Position numbers and translations under genes: made by a program. The notes below the pieces were generated by a model, which did not search any database, was not told the origin of the DNA, and saw nothing but the letters and a program-made list of their open reading frames with translations. DNA of 64,000 nucleotides from Hexactinellida sp. DTS-2022 (lineage: Eukaryota; Porifera; Hexactinellida), in NCBI GenBank assembly GCA_028753945.1, contig JAPNXP010000004.1, positions 3,472,001 to 3,536,000 of the forward strand. The letters run 5' to 3'. This document shows, piece after piece, positions 1 to 12,720 of the stretch (position 1 is the first letter of the stretch; each line of letters begins with the position of its first letter).

Positions 1-32
1 ATATTTGTTTTGAACTACTTCAGAAAGATTAG

Positions 33-239
33 ATGAATAATTCTTATATTGAGTTTCTATATAGAGGAGGGCTCCAGTTACCAAAAGTACTTCTTTATCA
101 GTATGTAGAAACTGCATTTTGTATACTCGAATCGTTTGAATCGCAGATATTAGCAACTAAGCTTCCAACTAAACATGTAATGCTCCACCTACTTGCACAG
201 GTATCAGTTGAATGGGATTCTGGTTTTGTGTGCTGCTGA
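33..239 (+). pseudogene. C-terminal relic of P-element-like transposase (family 2)
   Basis: A 68-codon open stretch contains YIEFLYRGGLQLPK, resembling the 'DRGxLxxPS' C-terminal block of THAP9/P-element transposases, seen in copies A and B as DRGSLKWPS and DRGRLKYPS. The following 'LYQYVETAFCILE' resembles 'LYYYEAAFCVIEE' decoded near 6740-6775, so both belong to a second P-like family distinct from copies A-C. Only the C-terminal tail lies in the window; the 5' part is off the left edge. It is followed by the same terminal repeat (from 371) that follows the other family-2 relic. The fragment is non-functional. Family assignment is moderately secure, based on short motifs and shared 3' sequence. 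Confidence 0.5.
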
Positions 240-370
240 TGGTTGTAAGAGAGTTCATTCGATTATAACACTACCAGACTGATTGTTTATGTTTATTATC
301 ATTATAATACATTATGCGACATTGAATTCCTTTATGTGTATACTGTATACATGTGTTTTAGTTGTTGCTG

Positions 371-532
371 ACGTCATCGTTAAATGGCGCCTAAACCGAA
401 GTTCTGAGAATCTTGAATACTACTAATGGGTTTACCATACTCTATTAAGTCAAATTCACAACTTCTCTAAGCATAGATCGAATTAGAGTGAAAATCATAA
501 ACTGGCCTCTCTTTTTTATTCGTTGGTTGGCT
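371..532 (+). repeat. Terminal repeat of P-like family 2, copy 1
   Basis: Shares a gtcatc..aaatggcgcctaaa block and a later aagcatag..ctggcctct block with 7031-7210 and 36937-37120. It lies just downstream of a P-like C-terminal relic, as copy 2 does, which suggests it is the 3' end of that element. Sequence 533-1100 shows no recognisable feature. Confidence 0.5.
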
Positions 533-1108
533 GCTTTCCCACCTGTATTATATATCTATGGGTACTCGTAGCCCTAAGGGGTATGCGTCTATGAGTACTT
601 CAAGGTGGCAAGTACGAACGACCAATTATTTTACATAATTTACTAAGTAATTCTGGAAATGTATTCGTTGAGTTTTCTCTTTGCAAAATTAATTTGCCAC
701 ATTGATTGACAGTCATATATCATCACTTGAACAATACGATATGTCAACTTGTTGTTACGATAACAAATTTTAACAATAGGAAATCAATAAAATGTTTGAT
801 TGGCCCAATTACTGCTTTCTTACGTAATTTCTTGTGGCTGTTTCCTATAAACAACTAAAATTGATTCCTAGTATAAATTAACCAAGTAAGCATAAATCTA
901 GTACAATTTGTAAATTCATTATAATGATCTCTATTTTCATTTCTCCTTAATTAAATTTTTTTTAACCTTGTTGCAAATGGATTCAGGAGGAGAGAAGATA
1001 AATTATTCCAATTAATACATCAAATTTGGTTTCACGAACTCAGTTTATTATCTGTTTTAAGACACTTTTTTATGATAGTATGAAACCAAGCCTCCTTTAA
1101 AGCCATTT

Positions 1109-1327
1109 ATGCATGTCACCCCGAGCTTAAAGACAGACGTTCTGTATTTTCAAAGGAAAGAAAATGGCATAAAACAAGTCAGCTTAGATACGACTGCGAC
1201 ATATAAGCAACAAACAATTTCAGCTATTGAAACTACTTATATTATTTCTTTGAAAATTGCACTACAGAAGAAACTTCATGCAATTGACGTAAGTTTGATC
1301 CCTCCTTGCATCAAATATACTATGTAA
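1109..1327 (+). pseudogene. hAT (ZBED5/SCAND3-type) transposase fragment
   Basis: A 72-codon ORF reads TDVLYFQRKENGIKQ, then a segment ETTYIISLKIALQKKLHAI and VSLIPPC. This resembles the stretch of ZBED5/SCAND3-like hAT transposases in which a 'FF.RK' block precedes 'ASY.v..rIAk..K.HtI.e.LI.PC'. No dimerisation domain or catalytic residues are visible nearby, so it is an isolated relic. The next ~800 bases (1330-2130) hold no further gene I can support. The call rests on a single conserved segment and could be wrong. Confidence 0.4.
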
Positions 1328-2136
1328 TTATTGCTAGGTGAGATATAACAAATATATTAGCGTATACAAAAAATTGAAGATATAGATCAACGATTCTCAT
1401 GTTGTAGCTCACCGGCTTAACCTTGATTCTGGGATGTGGTGGTCAAAGAATGCATATATATCTGTCATTGACTGAAGTTCGTTCACTTGAGATGCTAACT
1501 TTTCTCCCCAATTATTGCCTGAGTTTTCTTCTCAGGATTACGAAATCAATGTTATAAAAGAGTTAATCAAACTTACATACTACAGCCCTAAAGGGAGATA
1601 GAAGTACTCTTCCAGGGCATTAAGCTTCACTTTACTATTGCGGTACACTTCTAGCTCTGGATACAATTTCCGTAAGTAACACTTGCCTCTTCCGTTCGAA
1701 ACTCTCCTAAAAAGCCCGAATTCCAACTCTATTCAATGTGGTAATGCTTTATCAGGATTGAAAGACAATGATCTTATTGGTAGTGATGTTGATTTGCTAC
1801 TCGATGAAATGCATCTACAACAACAGGTATTCTTACTTATTACCAAATACCATAGATGACTAAAGTATAAGGATAGACCATTACAAATGAAAACTACGCC
1901 AAGGATGAGTGCGAAGGCCATTTTGTTACCCAACCACAATTTAAATTTTTGTTGTAAAAATCACATTCAACTATCAGTTTATAAGAGTTTAATTCAAAAA
2001 ATATGGCTGTTTCACTATTATTTCTTGTGATATGTATCCTTCATTTATTAAGTGTCTACAATAATATATATTTTAGATTTATTTCATGATAATTCACTTT
2101 ACAATAATATTTACATGTTCAATTAATTAGCAAATT

Positions 2137-5099
2137 ATGCCGAACAAATGTTCAGCTCCAGGATGCAAAGGAAACTACAGCTCTACTGATGGCTATGTGT
2201 CTGTATCCAAACTACCTACTGATCCTGAGCTAAGACACAAGTGGATAAGAGCGCTACATCTGGTAGATATTAACCAATACACATATGTATGTGAAAAACA
2301 TTTTCGTGAGGAAGACATTGCTCGATCCTACTCAGTACCATCTGGAACTAATGGTACACTTCAAGAAACTCCTCGCAAAGTACCAGTGCTTTGCAAAGGC
2401 GCCGTTCCTTGTTTTCTGCCTGGCTGCCCTAAGTATCTTTCAGCACCTGAATCATCTAAGTCATGTAAACGATTGAAAGTGGAGTTAAAAGAGGAGCAAT
2501 TCTTTGCTCAGGTTATACAAGAAAGTCAGAAAACATTCAAGATTGATGAAGAGAGATATGGTATAGCTACTTTGGATGACTTGAAACAAAAGCTTCATCT
2601 CATCTCTCTTAAAAACTGGCTACGTTGGTCTACCAATCAAGATTCAGTTCATTTTATACTTCCAAATATTCACAATTCTAAGATCACAGTCGAAGCCACC
2701 CTTTCGATTAATTTCAATCTAGGTACCAAAGCATTTTACCATTACGAACCAATTGCTATATCCCTCAATTGTTTGACAGATATACGTCAAATTGAAATCC
2801 TTTTGATTGAATGTAACTCCTCTGTGAGTGATATTTGTCAATCAGATCCTGTACGATATCACGTTAATTCAGCGAGGAAACACATTATTGAAGCAATCGA
2901 TCAAATTGAGAAATATAATCGTGAGACAGAGTCAGGGTTGGAGTTCATAAACCAAGAGCATGTATCTGTTTCTACGTACCTTCCTCGACTACAATTCGTT
3001 TTATGTCAGATTGAGAATGTTATGGTTCCCAAAAATAGGCGCAGATACAACATATTGACCCAGGTATGTCAATTGATAACTTTTACTATACTGTACTTAT
3101 AGTTTATACTCATTTTGTATTTAGATTTTGTCCCTCAAGGCCCATATCTATTCTCACTCTTGTTACAGTTATTTACAGTCCCTTGACTGTTTATCTCTTC
3201 GACATTTTCACACCTTACAGAAATTATACGATCCAATTGGATTAGAAAGTGAATACTTGATTTTCCTAGAAAATGCGACAAGAGAATTCTCTGAACAGCA
3301 AAAGAATGTTATTGTGCAAATAGATGAATTCCATGTCAAATCAGATATTTCGTATAAAGGTGGTAAAATTATTGCACCTACATTGAACATGGAGGATCCT
3401 ATAAAGACGGTATTAGCAATTATGCTTTCGAGTCTTCATAAAAAATGGTCAACAATTGTTCGTCTAGTCCCCCTTTCTTCTACCAAAGCATCAACACTAC
3501 ATCTCACTATAACATCTGTAATTGACGACATCGAAAAGTGGGGTCTCTTTGTTCAGGTACTTTGTACTGATAACTACCCCCAAAATGTTAATATATTTAA
3601 ACTGTTTTCTCCTGATAAAAAACTCTCTCCTATTGTTATCCTGTCGACCCTACTAGAAACCATTTCTTGTTTTTTGATCCTGTTCACATTTTGAAGTGTA
3701 TTCGGAATAATTGGCTTAATACGAAAGATTTCAATTACACTTTTATTTTTCCTAATTTTGGTGATATATCTACTGACTCCATGAAGTATCCTCTTACTCA
3801 ATGCAAGGCTTGTTTTGAAGACATACGAATACATTACAGACAAGAGCAACATTCTTTCGCCAAAATTGCTCATCCACTGACAGCTAAATCATGCTGGCCT
3901 TCTAGTTTTGAACGTCAAAATGTAGAACTTGCTCTCAAAATATTTAATGAGTCAACTAGTGCTGGTCTAAAAATTCAAGATAATTCACGAAACGACAACT
4001 CAAAAACGAAATCAGCAGAATTTATTTCTATTATAGTGAACTTGTGGAAAATATTTAATGTTAGTACACCTCAGAAGGGAACACGTTTGAATGAAGAATT
4101 TTCAAAACCACTTATAAGGGATGATCCTCGCTTCTCATTTTTACAGCGTATTGTATTTTGGATCGATGCTTGGGAAGCAACCACCAAAACAAATAAAGCA
4201 TCATTATCCCGCCAAACCTTCACTAGTTTGAGGCACTCATGCTTAGCCCTACCTCTTATAATTCGCCATCTAACTACCAATTGCGGATTTTCTTATGTTT
4301 TAACTACTTTTCTACAGAATGATCCGTTAGAACATCATTTTGGACTGTACAGACAGATGTCAGGAGCTAACTATCATATTTCCTATTGTCAAATACTTGA
4401 GTCTGAACGTCGACTGAAAGTTTCTAGCATATTAAAACTGTACCAATCGAGTACAGAGCAGATTTCTATTCAAGAGTTTATCAGTAAATTCTCAGAATGT
4501 CCAGATAGTGAACAAAGTCCTCCAAATGTATCATCTCAAGTCATAGAGGAATTGCATAACCAACACCTTTTATTAGAAACTATTGAGTACAATTCTCAAA
4601 CGCTGCAAGCATTAGCATTTATGGCTGGGTATACAGTACATCAATATTATAAGCGGTCCACTAAATGATCTGCATGTTTGAATTTTCTCACCATTGATAA
4701 AGAACTTTTGATAGAAGAACCCCAGGATTCAAGATATGCTTATTTGAAAATTGTAGACAGAGGCTCACTCAAATGGCCTTCAGATGTTATATTAGAATCA
4801 GTGGTTATTCTATGGAAAATCTTTGTTTCGATTGATAGCAACAAATCCCTTTTGTCAGTCCTAGCCCAAGGATCTTCTAAACAGATTTTGGTCTCTATAG
4901 GCATTAAATATGTAGAAAGTGAATATAGTGAAACCTGGAGAAATACATGTTCTTCTTGCAGTACTGTTTATTGGGATATTTTAAGACAATTGTTAGTGTA
5001 ATGGCGAACTGTCTTATATCAAACAAAATTAAAAATTACAATTCTCAGCTGGCTGCTCGTGGCGATTCACGCAAGGCAAAGAAATTTTCTCACCTTTAA
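2137..5099 (+). pseudogene. THAP/P-element-like transposase, copy A
   Basis: THAP9/P-element-like transposase, which binds transposon ends through an N-terminal THAP zinc finger and cuts with an RNase H-like DDE domain. The start MPNKCSAPGC shows the C2CH finger (C5, C10, C52, H55), with W36 and AVPCF after it. Exon 1 is 2137-3063; a 61-bp intron (3064-3124, gtatgt..ttag) joins in frame to exon 2. Candidate catalytic positions are D in IDEFHVK (3323), D in TDNYPQN (3569) and E in DPLEHHFG (4330). FDPVHILKCIRNNW marks the GTP-binding insertion. Breaks: a one-base loss near 3640, an in-frame TGA at 4666-4668 where copy B has a Cys codon, and a frameshift near 4996. After it the tail reads NYNSQLAARG.. 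to a stop at 5099. The order of motifs is intact but the gene cannot give a full protein. TIRs were not found. Confidence 0.8.
3064..3124 (+). other. Intron of copy A transposase
   Basis: The donor cag|gtatgt and acceptor ttag|attttg join phase-0 codons (..ILTQ|ILSLKAH..). Copy C has a 62-bp intron at the same codon (62573-62634). Copy B has continuous coding sequence there. Confidence 0.75.
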
Positions 5100-5511
5100 A
5101 ACTTATTAGTTATTACTTAATACTAACTCATGTCAATATATGCACTATGATAACCTTATTCTTTGGAAAAGATTTAGAATGTACGCTTATTCTCAATAAT
5201 TTATATTATAAAATATATTGAAAAGCCTTCACGCTCATCCATGGTTATTTAATGGTCTATCCTTTTACTTTAGTCATCTATGCTAATACCTTTACAATTT
5301 TTGAGTTTAGCTATACCCTTATATAGCTTCACTTTGATGGCAAACCCATTATTGGATGTGATGTGAGCTGGAAATGTATAAGAGCATACTATGTTTTATG
5401 GTAATTTATCTAAATAAAACAATCCCGTTTATACTAAAGTCAATACCGTACCTATTGTTAAACTATCATCAACCATTATTTCTAATGGATTTTAAATTGC
5501 TTCACTAACTT
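5100..5511. other. Spacer between two P-like relics
   Basis: AT-rich, with no ORF, inverted repeat or known motif that I can support. It presumably holds the 3' flank of copy A and the 5' remains of the next relic. Confidence 0.3.
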
Positions 5512-6830
5512 AACTCAAACTAATTTCTATACTCGTGCTGTAATTGCTGATAATCATCGAAGTAACATTAGTGCATACCAACGCCTGCTAAACAATTATT
5601 CCATTCAGAAGAAAAGGAATTGTATATTTAATCCAAACGATGCTGTTGAACACATATCTGATTTTTACACACTGACAGTACATTTCATTAGAACATATGA
5701 AACAATTTGTTGGCTTCTCGATATTTTAAAGTTCCTCAGAGTCACCTCTTATTCCATCATTTATATCATACTTTCCCGGCTGGTGAAGTTCATTGGTCAC
5801 GTCTACATTCAATCCATTCACTTGACAACGTACAGTCTGCACACCTTAGACTAGCTCTAAAAATAAATTACTCAGTTCTTCATCCTGGCAGCAATAAACA
5901 ACACGTTCCCTTAGCGTTAGCTATTTTCGAACCTACCACAACTACGGCACTTCTCCAATACGTTCCCAACGATACTGACACACCAGCACTTTTGAAATCA
6001 TTTCCAATCATGGTGGCTGATAGTGAATGTATAGGAAAGGTTTCTTCCTAATACTGTCGGTAGCTTCTTGATTTCGAATGACGATAAAATTGATTTTTAC
6101 CTAAATTGAATGAGTGGCTTATCGAATGGAGAGATTGGTTTAACTCTAAGTTGCCAATTGAAAGTGAAAGTGAAAATGAAAGTGAAAATGAAAGTGGGTT
6201 TTTTTCTATCTATACCTTGGACCCCAGGGCATCTATGACTTTTAACAAAACAGACAATCAATGCTCCTATTTGCACTAATAATTTTATAGCTGACTTGTG
6301 TAGTGATTTGCTGGAGAGTGGCTACCAATTTGTTCTAACTGGAAGATTGCAAACAGATGCTCTAGAAAGAAGATTTTCACTGTTTCAGCGGATGAGCGGT
6401 GGCCGCTTCTTAATTAGCTTAAGAGAAGCTTTACAATCGGAATCTATAGTCAAGATGAAATTTTACTCATACAAAATTTAGAAATGGAAGATTTTGCATA
6501 TTTATCTACAGAGAAAGAAACTAAATTCCAACAGTTCTTTGGAGAGTAAATGTGGATAATTTTGATCATTTGTAGTTATCTGATAGTCAAGGCATGTGTC
6601 TGTTTACATCGCTGGTTATATCACTCATAAGTTGTTGAAGATTACACACTGTGACAACTGTCTTGTTTGACTCGAAGAAGATCAAGTCACATGACAATAT
6701 GTTGATACTTTAAACAAAGGACGACTTAACCATCAATGTCACTCTATTATTACGAAGCTGCATTTTGTGTAATTGAAGAGAATCAAAATGTGATTTGTAG
6801 TTAAAAAAGATCAGTCATACAGCGTAAGGA
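5512..6830 (+). pseudogene. Decayed P-element-like transposase (family 2)
   Basis: Broken blocks in the order expected for a P-like transposase: NFYTRAVIADNHRSN (around 5525), a shifted 'VHFIRTY..NNLLASRYFKVP' block (5680-5740), HIHSLDN and LALKINYSVLHPGS (5815-5895), then TGRLQTDALERRFSLFQRMSGG (6335-6405). The last is the catalytic-Glu region, parallel to DPLEHHFGLYRQMSG in copy A. Near 6720-6775 'LYYYEAAFCVIEE' parallels the relic at the window start. The THAP finger and first catalytic Asp region are missing and several frameshifts are present. The protein sequence is quite different from copies A-C, so it is a separate P-like family. It is a dead copy. Confidence 0.6.
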
Positions 6831-6949
6831 CCAAGTTGAAGCTTTCAAGAGTCGTCAACCACAAAATTTTTGAATTTAATTTGTTTTTAAAACATAGTAT
6901 ATTGATAACATTTCGACTGTGTAATTCATTGTGCAGATTGAATTAACAA

Positions 6950-6975
6950 TATCTCTCTCTCTCTCTCTCTCTCTC
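6950..6975 (+). repeat. (CT)n microsatellite
   Basis: A run of about a dozen TC dinucleotides between the family-2 P relic and its terminal repeat. Confidence 0.9.
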
Positions 6976-7030
6976 AAATTGTTACTTACAATATACAGTA
7001 TTACTGTATTAGTATGATACTATATTTAGG

Positions 7031-7210
7031 ATGTCATCATTTATTTGGCGCCTAAATCCCATACTAGTAGGGTTACTGAAAACTTTTTCAGTGGTCGCAA
7101 AAGATTCCTCATATATTGAAACCTGTTAAAGTTAAATGTTTATTATGTAAGAGGCTTAGTAGATCTAAAATTAAAATAATAAAATTTGACTCCTATTTCT
7201 TCAATCTGTG
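7031..7210 (+). repeat. Terminal repeat of P-like family 2, copy 2
   Basis: gatgtcatcat..ttggcgcctaaa followed by a gtaagaggcttag..tttgactcctattt block, matching 371-532 and 36937-37120. It lies just downstream of the family-2 transposase relic. Confidence 0.5.
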
Positions 7211-7814
7211 CACCAAGTCTAGCTGTATTTAAAGTGGGCTATGATTTACGTAGAGTTATTCGACTATCTGGTATTTATATCTAAAAGCAGAATTTCTATT
7301 TTCAAATTGTCTCATAACGTTTATAAATTGTATATTTAATTAGATAATTATATATAGTTCATGTATTACCTCCATAAAAATGTACTTTCTAAAATAATGT
7401 CAATATATTTTAGTTAGCATATCGATTTATGTCAACATCCATGAAGAAGCTCGTCAAATGTAGCGCCATTCAGTTTCTATGTGTATTTATATAATATCTA
7501 TGTTATGACTTATGAGTAATTAATAAATTCCTACTTCATACGATGAAATTAAATATATCTAAGGCTTTCCCCTTGTTAAGTACATATATCCTTGGCTATC
7601 AGCTGATAATAACTATATGGCAATACATAAATTCGTCATTCGTTTACTATAGATCATAAAAACTTGATCGAAGAAATTTCCCAGTTAACCTGAACTTATG
7701 GCGAAATAATAGTTCATATAATCCAGCTACATACCTTAAAGTTTAAACCGTTTGTTCATTTTTATGATAAAACGCACCAAATTGTATACATGCACTTTGA
7801 TACATACACTTATG

Positions 7815-7975
7815 GGAGCAGCGCTTGTGCCGGATATTCGGAGGTTGTCGGATTTCGGAGGTTGCCCCCACATGCATTATTTATATTGGAAAGTCAATCG
7901 GGAGAATAGTTTTGTGCCGTATCTCGGAGGTTGTCGTATTTCAAAGGTGCCGCTTTTAGAGGTTTACCTATACTA
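7815..7975 (+). mobile_element. MITE relic, cggaggttg family
   Basis: Contains repeated cggaggttg(t/c)cg units, gggagaatagttttgtgccg, and ends in agaggtttacctata. The same parts occur in the better preserved MITE at 33880-33976. The left inverted repeat is no longer clear. 7211-7814 holds nothing recognisable. Confidence 0.5.
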
Positions 7976-8207
7976 GGCGTTTGTCGTAATTATATCAATT
8001 TGAATTTTTTCTACTCCACCGAATTTAAACCTTAACATGCAGGAGACTAATTAAATAACCAATTGCATCCGAAATCAATTAGGAATCTATGTAGAAACCC
8101 TATTAATTGAATGCAGCTTACTACGCTTTATATTTAAGTTTAACGGATCAAAGAATCGATTTTTTCGAGTTCACATTTAGATAAACTGTGAAGATCATGC
8201 TGAATTG

Positions 8208-8702
8208 GCTAATTTTCACTTAATCAAATCAAAATCCAGGCTAATCGGGTCAATACCGTAAACTGGGATGACTTAGGCACATGGATTTAACGTTGGCATA
8301 GAATTACTGAAATCACGAAATTATTTAACACCAAGTAGAAAGTAGATACGTATAACTTGAATTGCTAAGAATTTAAGAATCTACAATGATGCATCTAAGG
8401 CATTTACCTCATATAACAGCGATATTTCAAAGCAAGTGTTCATTTAGAATATTATGTAACCTTTGAGCCAAATGCATTATCAAGATTACAAATATCTATT
8501 TGCAAATATGACATTTTAATCTCCATGTTCTGGATAGAAACAAAACTATATTTCCCTGATTATCTTAACCTGATCAATCAGTCAATATAAGTTTTACATA
8601 CGTTAACCTAGTTTGGGCCAACGCCAACCTTCGGGGCCTAAGTCACCCCAGTTTACCTGAAAAAGCTTTTGACCCGATTAACCGTTAAGTGAAAATTAGT
8701 GG
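8208..8702. mobile_element. Foldback MITE with nested inverted repeats
   Basis: The left arm (~8208-8281) has ctaattttcacttaa, taatcgggtcaa and gtaaactgggatgacttagg. The right arm (~8618-8702) has the same blocks inverted: cctaagtcaccccagtttac, ttgacccgatta and ttaagtgaaaattag. About 340 bp of unrelated sequence lies between the arms. No coding potential. Confidence 0.65.
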
Positions 8703-9321
8703 AAACGGCGGGTGGTTTACAAACTGCGCGATCCAATACTTTGCTAGCTATATTTTATGGAAATTAAGATAGAAAAGCCACCCTACTCTTTAAAACCATT
8801 TATCTTTTAGAAAGATTCAAATCCTTGGGCTTACAACGACCCTCTGGCGATTAAGTTTCATAACAAAGGCGGCGGTATGAAGCAAACTTTCGAAAAACCT
8901 CTAACCAGAAGGAAAAGGCTACATGACCAGAGTTGATATTGATTATCAAAAATTTTCACACTGAAATAAAAAAGCTTTCAACTTTTTGATTTATATTATT
9001 TTTGTAGGTAGTTGTAATTTATTAAAAAAATCAATTTCAATTAATTGAGATGCACATACCTTATTTACTACCTAACTAACGTTTGGACTCGTACACTTGA
9101 ATTTCTAATTTGCTGCTAATAGATTAGATCAGTACTTCCCAAGCCGCTAAATTCCTCTAGGAACGCAAAAAATAATGACATTAAATAACGTTATAGTGAT
9201 TTTGTGACATGTAATCTTCATGCAAGCGTTATTGTAATATATGTACTATGATCTACATGCATATGCGTAGGAATAGGGCACGGCCCCCCAAACAAGCAGC
9301 CCCCCAGTTAGTTTACATATA

Positions 9322-9468
9322 CAGTGGTGTTCGTCTAATAGCAAGTCGCATTTTGCACGAAATTTCCTTGCAAATAGGCGAACTTGCTATTAGAGGAACA
9401 AATTTAACATTAAATGCTCGCTTGGGGACAAAAAGTAACTTGCTAATTGTATTAGGCGAACACTACTG
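9322..9468. mobile_element. pogo/Tc1-like MITE with TA duplication
   Basis: 147 bp. The TIR CAGTGGTGTTCGTCTAATAG is answered by TATTAGGCGAACACTACTG and flanked by TA on both sides. A CAG..CTG end and TA target are typical of pogo/Tigger-type elements. 8703-9321 holds nothing else. Confidence 0.75.
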
Positions 9469-11436
9469 TAATTTGAAAATGCTTCTCTTTTTTGTCATTT
9501 CTGTATAGTCATTTAGATTAAATTATTTATAGATTATGGCTCAGTATTACTGATTATAGTTTATCTAAGGCATATTTTTACGCATAGCCTACTAAAGGTA
9601 AGACCTGTTCACTACTTTCGACCAGGGATAACAGGAAGTCGATATTTCTGTAAAGGGACGTTGCATTAAATCGAAATATTGTGTAGTCGATAGCTTGACT
9701 CAGTTTTTTAGTATGTTGTCGGTACACTTTTTATATGAGGAACCCTAATTCAAACTTGAGGCTGAAGACAAACTGCGACTACACTAGTTGCGATAGCCAT
9801 TTTCATCTTTCACAAATTCAAAGTTGCACTAATTCCACAGAGGATTCGGTTCTTAATTTTATAGGTCTGTCCTCAGTTAAAATATAGTACATTTGGTAGA
9901 CAGTTCTGAACACTTTGAAAACATTTACAGATGAAAATGCATAACAAGCATTAAATAATTTGTAATTTCACTTTCAATTGTATGATTGATCCATAGAAAA
10001 TTTAAAAATTGATTAAGTTAGTTTTGGCTACAATCAGAAGGAAAATATTTATTTGTAGACGTATTGAAGAATTTCATTATAGAAGCTATATTCTTTCTAA
10101 TAAAATCAATTCGTTAATTATCGAGTTTCAGAATCTTCATTAGATACTTTACTATCCATTACTCACATTATAATCCGAACTAAACGTCTGCCTGTATATT
10201 CCAAAATTGTGTTTGATCGGATCATTCTGGACAAAGAATGTAAGCACAATAAATTTACGCTCCTGCGTCTAATAATCTACAAGCTTAGGTAGCCTTACAC
10301 ATTAATTATGAAAGTGTGTTTTGTGAACTTGCCCTGAGTAATTGGTAGTGCTCTCTACTGTTCTAGTCAAATGATAAAAGTAGATAATAGCTGAAAAAAT
10401 CATCATTTCGTTTATGTGGCAAACTATCCGAACAGTTGAGACTATAACCTTTCCAAGTTGTCTTAATGCTGAAAATTTTCCCAACAAATTAAATCAATAC
10501 TTACTGGTCTGTCCTCTAGCAATTTATCTTGATGGATTTACTTGGTAGTATGACCAGCTATATTTAAAAATCCTGAGCAAGTATTACACTCTGTGGTTCG
10601 AATCTGGAGGCAACAAATCCTGTATGTCAACAATGAAGTAAGCTTTGCAACAGAAGATTGCTCAAATTTATAGAGTAGGACAAAATTAAATAAAATTAAA
10701 AATCCAATAAATTGCATTTGGCTGATTCTGACATATTTACAATGCAATAATTCAAAATCGATTAATCAGAATACAAGCTAGGGAAAATATCAGTGAAAAA
10801 CTATTATATTTTGTTGAGTAATATTTCGAGTTTTCAATTTATAATCAAGCGTCTAGATATGTGTTTATCGTTAATTATAGACTCGGCATCAAAATGTTTA
10901 ACACAATAAGTCGGCATTTGTAAATTAGTCAAATCTCACGTATTTTTTAATTAATAAGGCGTATACATTTATCTTGTATATTTGGTGTCAGGCATCTTTG
11001 AATACTGGTATTCCACTGTGGCCATTGCAGTACCCAGCTGACACATAAGTACGGAACCATAGTTTGGCATAGCAAATGAGAATTAATGGCACTATTGTGT
11101 CCTTATAAATCCATTTCTCCACATAAATATTTGGAATAACGTCAGAGGCAAAAGCTAGAGATTTCTGAAAATATTTATGATATAAAAACATCAATAGAAA
11201 TAATCTTACCGTTGCAATCTAAAATCACCGTGAATTCTTGGCAACCACCTACTCGACACACCATATTGGGTATAATCCTAAATCCTTAGAATTACACTGA
11301 GTTGTTTACTGACACTAGGATGCTAAAATTTAAACAATCTTAATAATTAGGACCCTCCCTAAATGATATTTTAAAAATAGTATATTATGATGTCCAAATG
11401 CGCTGAAAATTTGAAGTCAAATGGACATTTTTTTGT
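9469..11436. other. Non-coding AT-rich stretch
   Basis: No supported gene. A minus-strand pair of short ORFs (about 11260-10988) with a possible donor ggtaag and acceptor tttcag could be a two-exon relic (CRVGGCQEFTVILDC.. then KSLAFASDV..), but I do not recognise the protein. Confidence 0.3.
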
Positions 11437-11725
11437 GAAATTTAGTGATTACGTCATCATGCGATAATGAGTAAGCATATTGGAAATCTGGTCCGCATCA
11501 TTAATGTCCATGTTCTTAAAGTTTCAGATTTTTATCTCTTAGAGGGCGCGAATTATGTGCAATTAAGTGAATTTTCAGGGTTCTCGAAATGTGACAATGA
11601 CGTCGTCATAACTTGCCGAGGTGTGAGAAATTTGAGTGGAAACTTCAAATAGTTGTCGGGTGCCAAAAGTTACACCTATATGCCAAAAATCACATTTGGA
11701 AACCGGAAACCTAATGCTTTTTAAA
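11437..11725 (+). repeat. Dispersed repeat R-A, copy 1
   Basis: Shares gtgaaatttagtgattacg, tcttagagggcgcgaatta, gggttctcgaaatgtgaca and ccaaaaatcacatttggaaa with 33345-33795 (opposite strand) and 44755-45090. Unclassified interspersed repeat. Confidence 0.6.
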
Positions 11726-11828
11726 TTTTTAAATTGGAGCCTCTCAGCCTCCAGTTTTTTTTCAACACTTTGTGAGTTTCCCGTCCGGGTATTCTAGAAT
11801 TCCGTGCTTCAGCCAATGTATATATATA

Positions 11829-12548
11829 CAGTAATACCTCGTTTTACGCATTTTTTTTTACGCGTTTTCGTTTACGCGGAACAATTATTTATGACCAAAA
11901 CTTTTTTTACGCGATCCTCGACTCGTTTTACGCGGTTTATCTATGATTTTCATACAATTAATTCTCTTTTTTATGGATATTTTCGATAATTTTTAAGATT
12001 TTTCCAAAAAAACAAAAATGATGATTTAGAGATAGTAGATAGTTAGGGATATGTATTTGTCGTATAGTAAGTTCATCCAAATATATTATTGGTCAAATGA
12101 ATACATATTTGCTTCACTATTCACACTAGAGATACCCGGTTGTGGGAGGTACCCGGAGGTGTAGGGTTGCGGTGTGAAGGGAATTTAATTCCCTTCACAA
12201 CACAATTCCCTTTCTGTGGGAATTCCCAAGTATTCTCACAAGTTGGTTTCTATCAGGATTCCCATAGGTTAAAATAATTTCCATTCAAAACGATATTGGA
12301 AATCCTATGGGAATTCCCATGGGATTAACATACACACGGAAACCTTGGCTATCTGAGAGGTCCGGATGTTGGATTTGTAGTGTTTAAACACTAGGTATTT
12401 AAAATTTTATTCGATGTTTATAATATTTGGAAACGCATCTATTGGTTTAATATGTGTTACTATGAGAATGAACCGTTTTTTTTACGCGATTTCGTTTTAC
12501 GCGGGCTTTTCAAGGAACGCATCTATCGCGTAAAAAGAGGGATACCTG
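11829..12548. mobile_element. pogo/Tc1-like non-autonomous element (tacgcg family)
   Basis: 720 bp between TA duplications (11827-11828 and 12549-12550). Left end CAGTAATACCTCGTTTTACG; right end CGCGTAAAAAGAGGGATACCTG. Both subterminal regions repeat 'tttacgcg'. The middle (about 12130-12360) holds an unrelated patch rich in gggaattccc inverted motifs, possibly a nested insertion. It abuts the left TIR of the Ginger element starting at 12551. Confidence 0.7.
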
Positions 12549-12550
12549 TA

Positions 12551-12720
12551 TGTTGCAGTGTGTTAGAGATTTTCGGGTGTTCGCGTACACACGGATTAAT
12601 TAACGGGTGTACGCGTACACACTAAAGTTTATGGTGTGTACGCGACACACGAGATAAATTTAGTGTATTAGAAATAGCAATATCATATGGGTCACCAATA
12701 ATATCACATTTGAGTAATTA
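12551..12720 (+). repeat. Left TIR of the Ginger/GIN element
   Basis: TGTTGCAGTGTGTTAGAG.. followed by three CGTACAC-type palindromic blocks (ttcgcgtacacacgg, gtgtacgcgtacacac, gtgtgtacgcgacac), then ATAAATTTAGTGTATTAGAA and ccaataatatcacatt. It matches 28838-29004 inverted over its full length. Confidence 0.8.

Noticed and set aside
10988-11260. Two-exon gene on the minus strand
   Set aside because: Splice signals are plausible but the protein is unrecognised, short and isolated.
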